Below, one piece after another: positions 38,484-48,524 of a stretch of 64,000 nt of DNA. The first letter of the stretch is position 1; the number at the start of each line of letters is the position of its first letter. Under the pieces are notes generated by a model. The model saw nothing but the letters and a program-made list of their open reading frames with translations, was not told the origin of the DNA and did no database searches. The position numbers were made by a program, and so were the translations under genes. Source of the DNA: Actinomycetota bacterium (GTDB lineage: Bacteria > Actinomycetota > Acidimicrobiia > Acidimicrobiales > JAMCPD01); assembly GCA_023379935.1 (NCBI GenBank), contig JAMCPD010000021.1, positions 1 to 64,000 on the forward strand, given 5' to 3'.

Positions 38484-39328
38484 TCATACTGGCTGCACTG
38501 GGTGCTGCTGTATGTTATGGAGTTGCAGACCCGCTACAACGTCGTGAGGTACTGTCGATTGATGCACGTGAATGGCAGGGGACCGCGGCTGTTCGTGCCG
38601 TGTTCAAGAATAAAATATGGTTGATTGCTACGACAGCTGAGATATTGGGGACAGGCCTGGAGCTGTTGGCACTGCGGAGAGGTAATTTGATTGTAGTATC
38701 TTTCTTACTTGCAACCAGCCTTATTATGGCGTTAATCCTTGATATGTTTTTTACACGGGCTATAATTTCTTTTCTCGGATGGATCATGGTATTTTGTGTT
38801 GTCGGTGGGACCACAGTATTGGTGATAACTATGGGCAACGCTCCGGGTGGGAGTCCAAACAACATTCCCCTTGGAATTGCCACCGTTGTAGTGGTTTTAT
38901 TTGTTGCAGTTCTAAATTTTAGAGTAAAAAAATCAACTCCTGTTCTGTTGGCCATAGGAGCTGCATTCGCATTGGGTATGGCGGTACCATTAGCAAAAGC
39001 AACGGTTCAAGTACCGATGACCCATTTTTCTGTTTTTCACATACTGCTTCTGGTTTTTGAGAGATGGGAGTTTTATTTTGCGGTGGGACTTTCACTGGCA
39101 GGGCTTTGGCTTATGCAACATGCCTATCGCTTAGGACCACTGGCTGCTTCATTGCCCATCGTGACAATAGGCCAACCGCTTGTCTCCATCGCCATAGGCG
39201 TTACCTGTTTTGGGGAACAGTTACCATCCAGTTCATTAAAGTTAGCTGTCATAGTCGCATCATTGACGGTTATCGTGTTTGGACTGGTGATACTCAGCGC
39301 TGTGATAGAACCTGATGTAATACGCTGA
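38411..39328 (+). CDS. DMT-superfamily (EamA-like) membrane transporter
   Basis: The 305-aa hydrophobic protein has about nine to ten membrane helices in two halves, starting TLIILAALGAAVCYGVADPLQRREV and ending LPIVTIGQPLVSIAIGVTCFGEQLPSS..., a layout typical of drug/metabolite transporters. Substrate unknown. The start is uncertain: TTG 38411 overlaps the Nudix gene by 73 nt. A strong AGGAGG at 38456-38461 lies before the first helix, but no standard in-frame start follows it. Confidence 0.7.
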   Translation: MGCNSTNCVKFATKYRRFVVGSTLIILAALGAAVCYGVADPLQRREVLSIDAREWQGTAAVRAVFKNKIWLIATTAEILGTGLELLALRRGNLIVVSFLLATSLIMALILDMFFTRAIISFLGWIMVFCVVGGTTVLVITMGNAPGGSPNNIPLGIATVVVVLFVAVLNFRVKKSTPVLLAIGAAFALGMAVPLAKATVQVPMTHFSVFHILLLVFERWEFYFAVGLSLAGLWLMQHAYRLGPLAASLPIVTIGQPLVSIAIGVTCFGEQLPSSSLKLAVIVASLTVIVFGLVILSAVIEPDVIR

Positions 39329-39451
39329 TGTTACTCTGATCCAAACACTGCTGCTTTAGTACGTAGGACAAAAATTGAAAACGTTTGTACAGATTGGCAA
39401 AGTGGTAGTATATACTTGAATAAGGTCGGTTTTAGTTAGTTAGGATGATCA
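39329..39451 (+). promoter_or_regulatory. Upstream region of guaB3 with a likely promoter
   Basis: TTGTAC (about 39384) is followed after about 18 nt by TATATACT, a good -10-type region. AGGATG 6-7 nt before the ATG acts as Shine-Dalgarno. No gene is seen in this gap. Confidence 0.45.
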
Positions 39452-40615
39452 ATGGCAGAGGTTGAAATAGGAATTTTCAAGTCAGGCCGTAGGGCCTACG
39501 GGTTTGACGATATAGGTATAGTTCCCTCAAGACGTACACGAGACCCTGAAGATACGGATATTTCTTGGGAAATTGATGCTTTTGACTTCAAACTACCATT
39601 GATGGCAGCTGCGATGGACGGTGTAACAAGCCCGGCTACTGCCGTTGAAATAGGAAAGCTTGGCGGAGTTGCGGTTTTAAACTTGGAAGGTCTGTGGACC
39701 CGTTATGACAATCCAGAGCCGTTGTTCGAAGAGATAGCATCTTTAGATACTGATAAGGTGACAGCCAGGTTGCAACAGATGTATTTGGAGCCGATCAAAT
39801 CGGAGTTGGTGACACAACGTATAAGGGAGATCAAGCAAGCCGGCGTGGTTTCAGCGGCATCCCTTACACCACAACAGACTCTTAGGTTTGCACCGGCTGT
39901 ATTGGAAGCTGAACTGGATTTATTTGTTATTCAAGGAACTGTAGTTTCTGCAGAACATGTCTCTAAAACCAGTGAGCCTTTGAACCTGAAGCGATTTATA
40001 CGTCAGTTCGAGATCCCTGTTATCGTGGGCGGGTGTGCTTCTTATCATACCGCTTTGCACTTAATGCGTACCGGTGCAGTTGGGGTATTGGTGGGAGTAG
40101 GTCCGGGCAATGCTTGCACTACGCGAGGTGTACTTGGTATAGGGGTACCTCAAGCTACCGCCATAGCCGATGCCGCGGGAGCCAGAATGCGGCATTTGGA
40201 TGAAACTGGTGTTTATGTTCATGTAATAGCGGATGGCGGCATGTCCAGGGGCGGTGACATAGCAAAGGCTATAGCTTGTGGTGCTGATGCAGTCATGCTT
40301 GGATCCCCTTTGACTGCTGCTCATGAAGCACCCGCTAAAGGCTATCACTGGGGCATGGCTACTTTTCATCCGACTTTACCTAGGGGGACAAGGGTTCACA
40401 CAGGTATTCGGGGTACGCTTAAAGACATCCTTTTAGGTCCGGCACATGACACAGACGGGAGAACCAATCTTTTCGGTGCTTTGCGTACTGCAATGGCAAC
40501 TTGTGGTTATCAAAATGTCAAGGAGTTCCAAAAAGCAGAGGTCATAGTAGCACCGTCGCTCCAGACTGAGGGCAAGGTTTTGCAAAAAAGCCAAGGTGTC
40601 GGCATGGGCCATTGA
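39452..40615 (+). CDS. guaB3: GuaB3-type IMP dehydrogenase family protein
   Basis: The 387-aa protein has the IMP dehydrogenase barrel without a CBS pair, the length and opening ([25 protein letters not shown]) of the actinobacterial GuaB3 group. The catalytic-loop Cys is in [20 protein letters not shown] and the phosphate site in [27 protein letters not shown]. GuaB3 enzymes are annotated as IMP dehydrogenases, though some are now reported as GMP reductases. It sits directly before guaA, which supports a role in guanine nucleotide balance. Confidence 0.93.
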   Translation: MAEVEIGIFKSGRRAYGFDDIGIVPSRRTRDPEDTDISWEIDAFDFKLPLMAAAMDGVTSPATAVEIGKLGGVAVLNLEGLWTRYDNPEPLFEEIASLDTDKVTARLQQMYLEPIKSELVTQRIREIKQAGVVSAASLTPQQTLRFAPAVLEAELDLFVIQGTVVSAEHVSKTSEPLNLKRFIRQFEIPVIVGGCASYHTALHLMRTGAVGVLVGVGPGNACTTRGVLGIGVPQATAIADAAGARMRHLDETGVYVHVIADGGMSRGGDIAKAIACGADAVMLGSPLTAAHEAPAKGYHWGMATFHPTLPRGTRVHTGIRGTLKDILLGPAHDTDGRTNLFGALRTAMATCGYQNVKEFQKAEVIVAPSLQTEGKVLQKSQGVGMGH

Positions 40616-42297
40616 AACCGGAGTCCGATACCTACAAGTCTCTTGCCGCAAAGTTTCACATGACAAACGATACCACAAGTTCGGGTAGTGTAGATGATAC
40701 GGATAAAAAATTTGACTCTATAGCGGTTGTCGACTTTGGTGCTCAGTATGCACAGCTCATAGCGCGAAGAGTACGAGAAGCGTATGTTTATTCCCTAATA
40801 GTTCCTTGGCAGATATCAGCTGAACAGATCGCAAAGTACAATCCAAAGGGCATAATCCTTTCAGGCGGGCCCAAGTCAGTCTGGGCTGATCCGGCCCCCC
40901 TGCTGGACAAGGATATTTATGAGCTTGGAATACCCATACTGGGTATTTGTTATGGCGCTCAGCTTATAGCAACCCAACTGGGTGGTATAGTTGCCCGCAC
41001 GGATTCCGGTGAGTATGGGCGCACTTCGGTCGAGTTTGATAGTGATTCCACATTCTTCACTCCAATTTCAACAGACATTCCCTCTCCGGCTCCACTTGGG
41101 AAAAGATATATCTTAAAAGTATGGATGAGCCATTCTGATGCCATTGTTATTTCTCCTCCCGGATTTGACGTTACCGCCTCTACGCCTAAGGCTCCTGTAG
41201 TCGCGATGGAAGACGTTAAACGTTCCATTTATGGAGTGCAGTTTCATCCGGAGGTTTACCACACGGACCACGGACAGCAACTGTTGGAAGGTTTCCTGTT
41301 TGATATATGCAAATGCTCTCCAAGCTGGACTCCCGCCGCCTTGGTGGATACCTTGGTCCATTCTATCCGGGATCAAGTTGGCGACCAAACTGCCATATGT
41401 GCTTTGTCCGGCGGCGTGGATTCGGCGGTAGCGGCAGTGTTGACTCATAGGGCTATAGGAGATCGCCTCAAGTGTGTATTTGTAGACACGGGGTTGATGA
41501 GAGAACAAGAGCCAATACAGGTGGAAAAAGTTTTTGAAGAACTACTTAACATACCACTGATAAAAGTGGATGCAAAGGATCGTTTTTTTGATGCCTTATC
41601 TTTGTGTGAGGATCCCGAAGCCAAACGGAAAGTGATAGGCGAATGTTTTATAAGAGTGTTTGAGGAGGTTGCCAAGGAGTTGCAAAATGCGGATAAGGCG
41701 GGGAAAGACGAGATCGGGTTCTTGGTGCAAGGGACCTTATATCCCGATGTCATAGAGTCCGGCACCGATACCGCTTCTACGATCAAGTCGCATCACAATG
41801 TGGGAGGTTTGCCGGAAGATATGGGTTTTTCCCTGGTGGAACCGTTGCGGGATTTGTTCAAAGATGAGGTACGGGGAGTTGGCGCCCAACTTGGGATACC
41901 TGAAGCGATTATATGGCGTCAACCGTTTCCGGGGCCGGGTTTGGCGGTTCGTATAGTGGGAGAGGTCACACCTTCGCGGGTGGAGATGGTACGTCGTGCC
42001 GACGCGATTTTAGAACAAGAGATAAAGGCTGCGGGGTTGTATGAAAAGCTTTGGCAGAGCTTTGCGATTTTATTGTGTCTCAAAAGTGTAGGGATTATGG
42101 GCGATGAACGGACATATGAGTATCCGGTAGTCATAAGGGCAGTTACTTCTGAAGATGCCATGACAGCCGATTGGGCCAGATTGCCATTCAAACTCTTGGA
42201 AAGGGTATCGACTCGTATAGTAAACGAGGTTCTAGGTGTCAACAGGGTGGTGTTGGATATAACCAGTAAGCCACCCGCTACTATTGAGTGGGAATGA
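40612..42297 (+). CDS. guaA: GMP synthase (glutamine-hydrolysing)
   Basis: The 561-aa enzyme turns XMP into GMP. The N-terminal glutamine amidotransferase has the nucleophile in GICYGAQ, with His-x-Glu in VQFHPEV; the ATP pyrophosphatase has [10 protein letters not shown]; the C-terminal dimerisation domain is present ([27 protein letters not shown], the canonical ending). A TTG at 40612 overlaps the guaB3 stop; ATG 40660 is the alternative, losing 16 poorly conserved residues. No Shine-Dalgarno favours either. Confidence 0.96.
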   Translation: MKPESDTYKSLAAKFHMTNDTTSSGSVDDTDKKFDSIAVVDFGAQYAQLIARRVREAYVYSLIVPWQISAEQIAKYNPKGIILSGGPKSVWADPAPLLDKDIYELGIPILGICYGAQLIATQLGGIVARTDSGEYGRTSVEFDSDSTFFTPISTDIPSPAPLGKRYILKVWMSHSDAIVISPPGFDVTASTPKAPVVAMEDVKRSIYGVQFHPEVYHTDHGQQLLEGFLFDICKCSPSWTPAALVDTLVHSIRDQVGDQTAICALSGGVDSAVAAVLTHRAIGDRLKCVFVDTGLMREQEPIQVEKVFEELLNIPLIKVDAKDRFFDALSLCEDPEAKRKVIGECFIRVFEEVAKELQNADKAGKDEIGFLVQGTLYPDVIESGTDTASTIKSHHNVGGLPEDMGFSLVEPLRDLFKDEVRGVGAQLGIPEAIIWRQPFPGPGLAVRIVGEVTPSRVEMVRRADAILEQEIKAAGLYEKLWQSFAILLCLKSVGIMGDERTYEYPVVIRAVTSEDAMTADWARLPFKLLERVSTRIVNEVLGVNRVVLDITSKPPATIEWE

Positions 42298-44245
42298 ACT
42301 TACTCGGATGCAACTAAGGACTGACTTTGATTTAAACCCCGCACAACTTCAAGCTGTGGAATACTTAAATGGCCCTTTGTTGATAGTGGCAGGTGCGGGT
42401 TCAGGAAAGACAAGAGTGCTTACTTATCGCATAGCCAACCTGATCTCTTCGGGAGGGATTGAACCTTGGCAGATCTTGGCTATCACTTTCACCAATAAAG
42501 CTGCTGATGAAATGCGTAACAGGATTATTTCACAAGTTGGTGAGCTTGCTAAACAGATGTGGGTTTCCACCTTCCACTCGACCTGTGTACGCATTTTACG
42601 AGTTCATGCAGACAAACTTGGCTTTACACGCTCCTTTAGCATCTATGATGATCTGGACTCCCGTCGCTTGATGGGACAGGTTTTGGAGGAGCTGAAGGTT
42701 GATACAAAACGGATTACGCCTAAAAGCGTACTGGAGTTAATCGGAAAAGCGAAATGTGAGCTTATTGATGAGCGAGATTATGCCGATATCCATGGGGGTG
42801 ATGGTTCTGGTATGCTCGAAGATGCATACCGCCTTTATTCCAACCGACTTCAACAGTTAAATGCCATGGACTTTGATGATTTGTTGACGATGGTTGTTCG
42901 TCTTTTTAGACGTTTCCCTGATGTGTCAGAGCAGTATTCAAACCGGTTTGTTCATGTTCTCGTTGATGAATATCAAGATACCAATCACGTACAGGGTGAG
43001 CTGGTCAAGCTTTTTGGACAAAAACATAAAAATGTTTGTGTTGTCGGAGATACCGATCAAAGTATTTATGGTTTTAGGGGTGCTGACATATCAAATATCA
43101 TTCAGTTTGAAAAAGCTTTCGGTAACGCCAAAATAGTGCTCCTTGAACAGAACTACCGTTCTACACAGAACATCTTAGACTCCGCTAATGCTGTTATAGC
43201 AAACAACAGTACCCGTATTGCTAAGAGGCTATGGACCGAAAATGCTACAGGTGAGCCTGTTTATCTCAAAGAGTGCTGTGATGAACGCGAGGAATCCGAG
43301 TGGGTCGGGGTGAAAATAGAGGAGTTGTATGCGAATTCAAGCCTCAGGTGGGACGATATGGCGGTAATGTATCGCACTCAGGCTCAAAGCCGGTCGATAG
43401 AGGACGAGTTCTTACGTCGCGCTATTCCCTATCAGGTGGTCGGTGGCACCCGATTTTATGATCGCAAAGAGATCAAAGACATACTGGCTTATTTGAGAGT
43501 AGTCTATAATCCAAAAGATGAGATATCACTTCGGCGTATTATCAACGAACCGAAAAGAGGCATAGGTTTATCCAGTATAGCTAAGTTGGCCGATATGGCG
43601 GAAAACAGAGGCGTCGGTTTATATGAGATGGTGATGTCAGCCGGCGGTTCGTTACCGGCTAAGGCTGCAAAGGGAATAAGGGAGTTTGCCCTTATTCTAA
43701 AGGACATCAAGAACACTGTTGATACCGCCGCGGTTGTATCAGAGGTTATAAGCTATGTAGTTGAACGTAGCGGTTATGCTGATTACCTTATGGCGGAGGC
43801 TACCGCTGAATCCCAGGCCAGGTACGAAAACTTGGCTGAGTTGGTATCTGTAGCTGCAGATTTTGACACCTTGGAGGATTTCCTCCAAGCTTCCGCATTA
43901 CAAAGTATGGTTGACGAAATGGTTTCTGACAAGGGGCTTGTATCGCTGATGACACTGCATGTTGCCAAAGGCCTGGAGTTCGATACGGTGTTCATGGTGG
44001 GTATGGAGGAAGGTCTGTTCCCTCACTCCCGTTCTTTGGAAGATCCAAAAGAGTTGGAGGAAGAGAGACGGCTTTGCTATGTTGGAATGACCCGTGCAAA
44101 GCAACGCTTATATTTGAGCCACGCTTGGGAAAGGCGTATGTGGGGGAGTATTGTAGCATCACCCAGAAGTCGCTTTTTAGATGAAATACCGGAAGATTTA
44201 GTCTCCTATGAGGCCGCTTATGAGGAATCTTACGAAGATATTTAA
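42284..44245 (+). CDS. pcrA: UvrD/PcrA-type DNA helicase
   Basis: The 653-aa superfamily 1A helicase shows all motifs: [11 protein letters not shown] (I), [11 protein letters not shown] (Ia), DEYQDTN (II), [15 protein letters not shown] (III), LEQNYRST (IV), [25 protein letters not shown] (V) and [15 protein letters not shown] (VI). It unwinds DNA in repair and clears recombinase. It is about 80-100 residues shorter than typical PcrA, lacking the C-terminal RNA-polymerase-binding Tudor region. The start is TTG 42284 inside the guaA end, or ATG 42308. Confidence 0.94.
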   Translation: MSGNELTRMQLRTDFDLNPAQLQAVEYLNGPLLIVAGAGSGKTRVLTYRIANLISSGGIEPWQILAITFTNKAADEMRNRIISQVGELAKQMWVSTFHSTCVRILRVHADKLGFTRSFSIYDDLDSRRLMGQVLEELKVDTKRITPKSVLELIGKAKCELIDERDYADIHGGDGSGMLEDAYRLYSNRLQQLNAMDFDDLLTMVVRLFRRFPDVSEQYSNRFVHVLVDEYQDTNHVQGELVKLFGQKHKNVCVVGDTDQSIYGFRGADISNIIQFEKAFGNAKIVLLEQNYRSTQNILDSANAVIANNSTRIAKRLWTENATGEPVYLKECCDEREESEWVGVKIEELYANSSLRWDDMAVMYRTQAQSRSIEDEFLRRAIPYQVVGGTRFYDRKEIKDILAYLRVVYNPKDEISLRRIINEPKRGIGLSSIAKLADMAENRGVGLYEMVMSAGGSLPAKAAKGIREFALILKDIKNTVDTAAVVSEVISYVVERSGYADYLMAEATAESQARYENLAELVSVAADFDTLEDFLQASALQSMVDEMVSDKGLVSLMTLHVAKGLEFDTVFMVGMEEGLFPHSRSLEDPKELEEERRLCYVGMTRAKQRLYLSHAWERRMWGSIVASPRSRFLDEIPEDLVSYEAAYEESYEDI

Positions 44246-44666
44246 CTCAAGTGTTGTATACGCAGGTGCAGCTGTTTTGTGGTCTGGTTGGGCAAGTGGG
44301 CTTCATACTTTTACGATTGGCGCTGCTATAGCTACAGGGATACCGGGGGTTGTTATCATCGGGTATGCATTGTTCCAACGGATTTTCGCCCATTCAAGGC
44401 AAGCTAGTTTGGCCTCACCCCCGCCTAAACGTGAATTGGGTTATATGTACAAACCAAGCATCGTTGTCTGGAGTTTGTTATTGTCGGCTACTGTTACATG
44501 GGAGTTAATAGAGCTGTTCTCCGGTCCGCGCATCAACCATCCAACAGTCAGTTCCTTGATTGTTGGTGCCTTTGACGCTTCCAGATTTATACGGTGGGCG
44601 GCTTTTTTTACTTGGGTTATATTCGGTTGGTGGCTTTCCCGACTTTATCCGGCTGACTGGAGATAA
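44208..44666 (+). CDS. Small integral membrane protein, function unknown
   Basis: The 152-aa protein has about four hydrophobic segments (AGAAVLWSGWASG; TIGAAIATGIPGVVIIGYALF; SIVVWSLLLSATVTWELIELF; RWAAFFTWVIFGWWLSRLYP). It overlaps the pcrA end by 38 nt; ATG 44220, behind GAGG, may be the true start. It ends with TGG AGA TAA, the first copy of a 15-bp tandem repeat. I do not recognise the family; its last helix resembles the small protein encoded after typA. Confidence 0.65.
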   Translation: MRPLMRNLTKIFNSSVVYAGAAVLWSGWASGLHTFTIGAAIATGIPGVVIIGYALFQRIFAHSRQASLASPPPKRELGYMYKPSIVVWSLLLSATVTWELIELFSGPRINHPTVSSLIVGAFDASRFIRWAAFFTWVIFGWWLSRLYPADWR

Positions 44667-44717
44667 TTTTTGTGGAGATAATTTTTGTGGAGATAATTTT
44701 TGTGGAGATAATTTTTT
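44658..44717. repeat. Four 15-bp tandem repeats starting at a stop codon, before typA
   Basis: TGGAGATAATTTTTG occurs four times (44658, 44673, 44688, 44703; the last has one extra T). The first copy holds the stop codon of the preceding gene; each copy contains GATAAT and a GGAG. Confidence 0.97.
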
Positions 44718-44735
44718 GATAGTTTTGACTAACCT

Positions 44736-46580
44736 ATGAGTACACGTGAGGATCTTCGCAATGTAGCCATTATTGCCCATGTTGACCATGGCAAAACAAC
44801 ACTTGTAGATGCTATGTTACGCCAAACAGGAGCATTTAAAGGCGTATCCGGTATCGACAAAGAGATGGTAGAACGGGTTATGGATTCAGGTGATCTTGAA
44901 CGTGAAAAAGGGATTACCATTCTTTCTAAACATACGGCAGTGCATTACAAAGGGATAACGATAACGATTGTTGATACTCCCGGGCATGCCGACTTTGGCG
45001 GTGAAGTCGAACGGGCTTTGGCAATGGTTGACGGGGTACTTTTGCTGGTTGATGCTGCTGAAGGACCGCTGCCTCAGACGCGCTTTGTGTTGCGCAAAGC
45101 TTTGCAAGCTCGTTTGCCGGTAGTCGTAGTGCTCAACAAGGTGGATCGTTCAGATGCCCGTATTGATGAGGTGGTTTATGACGTAGAAGAACTATTCTTG
45201 GATCTTGATGCCGATGAGGACCAGATAAACTTTCCAATCTTATATGCCAACGCACGTGCCGGATCTGCATCTGTTGATCCCAAGACGGCGGGTGTGGATT
45301 TAGCGCCGCTGTTTGAAACTATTATACAGTCCATACCCGCTCCTGTTTTTGAAGCCGGTCATTTGTTGCAAGCCTTGGTGACCAACTTGGATGCTTCGCC
45401 TTATCTCGGTCGTCTGGCGGTATGCAGAGTGCACAATGGGGTGTTACGCCGCGGCGAAGTTGTTGCGTGGTGCCGTCTTGACGGCACAGTGGAACAAGCC
45501 AAGCTAAGCCAAGTCTTTGGCACCGATGGTCTCGATCGGATTGCAATTGACGAAGCCGGTCCGGGAGAGATTGCCATAGTTGCCGGTCTGATGGACGTTG
45601 CCATTGGTGAGACTTTAGCAGACTTGGATGATCCGCGTCCGCTTCCGGCCATTACTGTTGATGAACCCAGTTTGTCTATGACCATTGGTGTAAACACGTC
45701 ACCGTTATCAGGTCGAAGTGGCACCAAGCTGACAGCGCGGTTGGTAAAAAGACGTTTGGATGATGAACTTATAGGCAATGTATCCCTCAAGGTTTTCCCT
45801 ACTGACAGAAGTGATGCATGGGAAGTGCAGGGAAGAGGTGAGTTACAACTTGCCATTCTCGTCGAGACTATGCGTAGAGAAGGATTTGAGCTCGAAGTCG
45901 GCAAACCACAAGTTGTAACCCGTATGCTGGACGGGAAACTACACGAACCTATGGAGCGGTTGACTATTGATATACCCGAAGATTATGTAGGCGTTGTCGG
46001 GCAACTATTGGCACTTCGCAAGGGAAAGCTGGTCGAGATGGTGAATCACGGGACTGGATGGCTGCGCTTGGAATATTCCGTTCCCGCCCGGGGGTTGATC
46101 GGATTTCGTAGTGAATTTCTGACTGAAACAAGGGGAACCGGTATGTTGCATCATATTTTTGACGGATGGCAACCTTGGTGTGGTGAGTTGCGCACGCGGC
46201 GTAACGGTTCTATGGTTGCCGACCGCCAAGGCATTGCCACAGCCCATGCTCTTGTGTCGTTGAGCGAGCGGGGAACTATGTTTATAGGACCCGGTACGGA
46301 GGTTTATGAAGGCATGATTGTCGGTGAGAACGCTCGTGAGCAAGAGATGGATGTGAACCCGACTAAGGAGAAAAAACAGACCAATATGCGATCTGCTAAT
46401 GCTGATGTATTTGAACGGTTGACACCGCATGTGCAGTTTTCCTTGGAGCAAGCACTTGAGTTCATTGCCATGGATGAATGTGTGGAGGTAACACCGGGAA
46501 ATATACGGCTTCGTAAGCTTGTGTTGGCCCAAGCACAAAGAGGACGTGAGCGGGGGCGGGTAGCGAAGGGGCAAGCCTGA
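44736..46580 (+). CDS. typA: GTP-binding translational regulator TypA/BipA
   Basis: The 614-aa ribosome-associated GTPase has the EF-G-like G domain ([50 protein letters not shown]), domain II, and the BipA-specific C-terminus ([38 protein letters not shown]). It aids 50S assembly and stress or cold adaptation. No Shine-Dalgarno is close to the ATG. Confidence 0.97.
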   Translation: MSTREDLRNVAIIAHVDHGKTTLVDAMLRQTGAFKGVSGIDKEMVERVMDSGDLEREKGITILSKHTAVHYKGITITIVDTPGHADFGGEVERALAMVDGVLLLVDAAEGPLPQTRFVLRKALQARLPVVVVLNKVDRSDARIDEVVYDVEELFLDLDADEDQINFPILYANARAGSASVDPKTAGVDLAPLFETIIQSIPAPVFEAGHLLQALVTNLDASPYLGRLAVCRVHNGVLRRGEVVAWCRLDGTVEQAKLSQVFGTDGLDRIAIDEAGPGEIAIVAGLMDVAIGETLADLDDPRPLPAITVDEPSLSMTIGVNTSPLSGRSGTKLTARLVKRRLDDELIGNVSLKVFPTDRSDAWEVQGRGELQLAILVETMRREGFELEVGKPQVVTRMLDGKLHEPMERLTIDIPEDYVGVVGQLLALRKGKLVEMVNHGTGWLRLEYSVPARGLIGFRSEFLTETRGTGMLHHIFDGWQPWCGELRTRRNGSMVADRQGIATAHALVSLSERGTMFIGPGTEVYEGMIVGENAREQEMDVNPTKEKKQTNMRSANADVFERLTPHVQFSLEQALEFIAMDECVEVTPGNIRLRKLVLAQAQRGRERGRVAKGQA

Positions 46581-46581
46581 T

Positions 46582-46770
46582 ATGGGATCAACCCTAATAT
46601 GGATCGGCTTGGGAGCAGTCTTTATTCTATGCCTGTCATTGGGTAGTTTATCCTGGCAAGATTTTCTCGGCCCTAAACAAATATTCGGCTTTATTATGAA
46701 GCGGTGGGTTGGGTGGTGGTTTGTGATGTTAGGGTGGATGTGGCTCGGATGGCATTTTTTTGTTCGATAA
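46582..46770 (+). CDS. Small membrane protein (DUF6186-like)
   Basis: The 62-aa protein starts 1 nt after the typA stop, so coupling is likely. It has two hydrophobic segments and ends GWWFVMLGWMWLGWHFFVR, an ending I associate with actinobacterial DUF6186 membrane proteins, though the family call is from memory. Function unknown. Confidence 0.6.
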   Translation: MGSTLIWIGLGAVFILCLSLGSLSWQDFLGPKQIFGFIMKRWVGWWFVMLGWMWLGWHFFVR

Positions 46771-46899
46771 AGTTACCGTTGTTTGTGTGAGCTAAAAAAC
46801 ATTCATAAAAGCAACCGAACTTACGTCTGACAAACTCCTCTGATTTGATACTGTTGCAACTTGGTGAAGTTGGCCACTGTCAGATACGGCCAAAACCGG
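46771..46899. other. Convergent intergenic region without clear features
   Basis: Lies between the small membrane protein gene and the 3' end of the cation exporter. No T-tailed hairpin could be supported. Confidence 0.3.
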
Positions 46900-47838
46900 T
46901 TATATCGAACAAGGCTGTACCTGATCGTCCACGCAGCGTTCACACTCGGTTTCAATAGTGCAATGGTTTATACCAAACTTGTCTAAAATAACTTTTTTAA
47001 CGGAGTCCGATATCTTTTGGGCTTCTTCTAATGTGGGGTGCTGTTTCAATACTATATGTCCGGCCATGATCGGCAGTTCAGTCGTCAAACTCCAGACATG
47101 CACATCATGTACGTCTTGCACTCCCTGGACATTAGCTATAGTTTTTTCCAATACAGCCAGATCCAGGCCTTGAGGAGTGGATTCAAGCAGTATTTGCGTA
47201 CTTGAGCGCAACAGGATCCATGCTTGTATACCTATGATGACAGCTATTGCCATGGATACGGCTGGATCCACAAAATACCACCCTCCTTTGAGCCATATAA
47301 TCCCACCTGCAATGATGACGCCCAAAGAGGAGGCGGCATCACCGGCCATATGTAAAGTGGCTGTTCTCATGTTGAGGTCGTATTTTTTATGATTTAGATA
47401 CTTTTGTTCTTGGCCGGCTTGTTGTGCTTTTCGGGTATTATAGGATTTTTCCCATAACATGACGGTTGACACCGTGTTGATAGCCAGCGCGCCGGCTCCT
47501 ACTATTATCATGATTTTTGGATCAATACTTGATGGATGCAAGATACGCAGTATTGCTTCGTAAACGATCCATGTTCCAACTACTAAGATTAAAGCCGCGT
47601 TAGCCAAAGCTGCCAAGATTGTACTGCGGTGCAAACCGAAGGAGTGAGTTTTGGTAGGTGGTTTGAGTGTAAGTCTTACCGCTATCAAAGACACTATCAG
47701 TCCAGCGGCATCGGTTAAATTATGCCCGGCATCTGCAAACAAAGCCAGAGAATGGGCAATCAGCCCTGCGCTGGCTTCACCACCAAGCAGTATTATATTT
47801 AAGACAATAGCAGTGCCAAGTCGCTGTGAACGGTTCAT
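46900..47838 (-). CDS. Cation diffusion facilitator (zinc/cobalt/cadmium exporter type)
   Basis: The 312-aa protein is a CDF transporter of the ZitB/CzcD type. Helix II carries the metal site HSLALFADAGHNLTDAAGL, helix V the partner HMAGDAASSLGVI, and the C-terminal cytoplasmic domain has DVHDVHVWSLTTELPIMAGHIVL. A Cys-rich tail (TECERCVDDQVQPC) could add metal binding. It should export divalent metal by proton antiport. Its start lies 34 bp from the left inverted repeat of the adjacent P-type ATPase segment. Confidence 0.92.
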   Translation of the reverse strand: MNRSQRLGTAIVLNIILLGGEASAGLIAHSLALFADAGHNLTDAAGLIVSLIAVRLTLKPPTKTHSFGLHRSTILAALANAALILVVGTWIVYEAILRILHPSSIDPKIMIIVGAGALAINTVSTVMLWEKSYNTRKAQQAGQEQKYLNHKKYDLNMRTATLHMAGDAASSLGVIIAGGIIWLKGGWYFVDPAVSMAIAVIIGIQAWILLRSSTQILLESTPQGLDLAVLEKTIANVQGVQDVHDVHVWSLTTELPIMAGHIVLKQHPTLEEAQKISDSVKKVILDKFGINHCTIETECERCVDDQVQPCSI

Positions 47839-47871
47839 CTAATTAACTAGATTACTATTTATGAGGTCCTT

Positions 47872-47889
47872 TGTGTCAGGAAAGATGTC
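47872..47889. repeat. Left inverted repeat of a 5.2-kb segment
   Basis: TGTGTCAGGAAAGATGTC is the reverse complement, with one mismatch, of 53080-53097. The first 13 bases match exactly. Confidence 0.75.
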
Positions 47890-47932
47890 GCATTGAAATG
47901 TTGCCCAGAGCGGGTTGTGAAAAGGATAAATT

Positions 47933-48100
47933 GAAAATGACAGTTATCTAAACAAAGGACCCGACTTTATTTCAATTGACCCGGAAGACCTAAGAAAAGC
48001 AACCGAGAAAATCAACCACAGGTCAAGAAAGATACTAGGCTGGAAATCTCCTCATGAAGTGTACAATGGCATCAATATGAACTACACTCAATTAAAATAA
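47933..48100 (+). pseudogene. IS30-family transposase, C-terminal remnant
   Basis: A 55-codon frame, open after a TAA and without a start, reads YLNKGPDFISIDPEDLRKA, then INHRSRKILGWKSPHEVYNG. This matches the end of IS30-type transposases (KGTDF..., NxRPRKxLGWxTPxEVF). The conserved Pro of RPRK has become Ser (RSRK). The rest of the gene, including most of the DDE domain, is missing. Confidence 0.8.
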
Positions 48101-48184
48101 ATCGGATTAAAATGAATCGGATTGTACTTCGAAGTAGAATGCAAGTTAGGAAGAATTTCATGCGAATTTATTTGGGAGAAAATT

Positions 48185-48472
48185 ATGACACCTCAAACAA
48201 AACAAAGTCCAACTAAACAAAGTCCGGCTTCAAGAAGTTTAAATGAAAACTTCAGCTCATCAAACAGATCGGATAGTGATAGATATGTCCTACCCATAGT
48301 TGGAATTTCAGTTCCGGCAAAAATAGTTGAAAAGGGATTCCTCGCTGCACTTATTGGATCAGTGGCATTCGGAACTGTAGATCCGCCACTTGGTTTGCTT
48401 ATAGGTTCATCAGTACTGATAGCACGGCACAGAAAAATTCCAAATCTAATTAATATTTTCGGATCTGATTAA
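48185..48472 (+). CDS. Small membrane protein upstream of the CtpI-like ATPase
   Basis: The 95-aa protein begins at ATG 48185 behind GGGAG (48174-48178); the frame is open to 48122 but without support. The N-terminal 40 residues are Ser/Gln/Asn-rich with a repeated KQSP. Then come two hydrophobic segments (EKGFLAALIGSVAFG and PPLGLLIGSSVLIA). It lies 52 nt before the ATPase gene on the same strand and may be an accessory subunit. I do not recognise the family. Confidence 0.6.
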   Translation: MTPQTKQSPTKQSPASRSLNENFSSSNRSDSDRYVLPIVGISVPAKIVEKGFLAALIGSVAFGTVDPPLGLLIGSSVLIARHRKIPNLINIFGSD

Positions 48473-48524
48473 TATCTACAAACAGATTAAATTTATTAAG
48501 ACAAATTGCGGGAAGGATTAAAAT

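Noticed and set aside
47865-47961. Stem-loop attenuator from GGTCCTTTGT/ACAAAGGACC
   Set aside because: The arms are 77 nt apart and overlap the inverted repeat and transposase remnant; more likely insertion-sequence debris than a regulatory hairpin.
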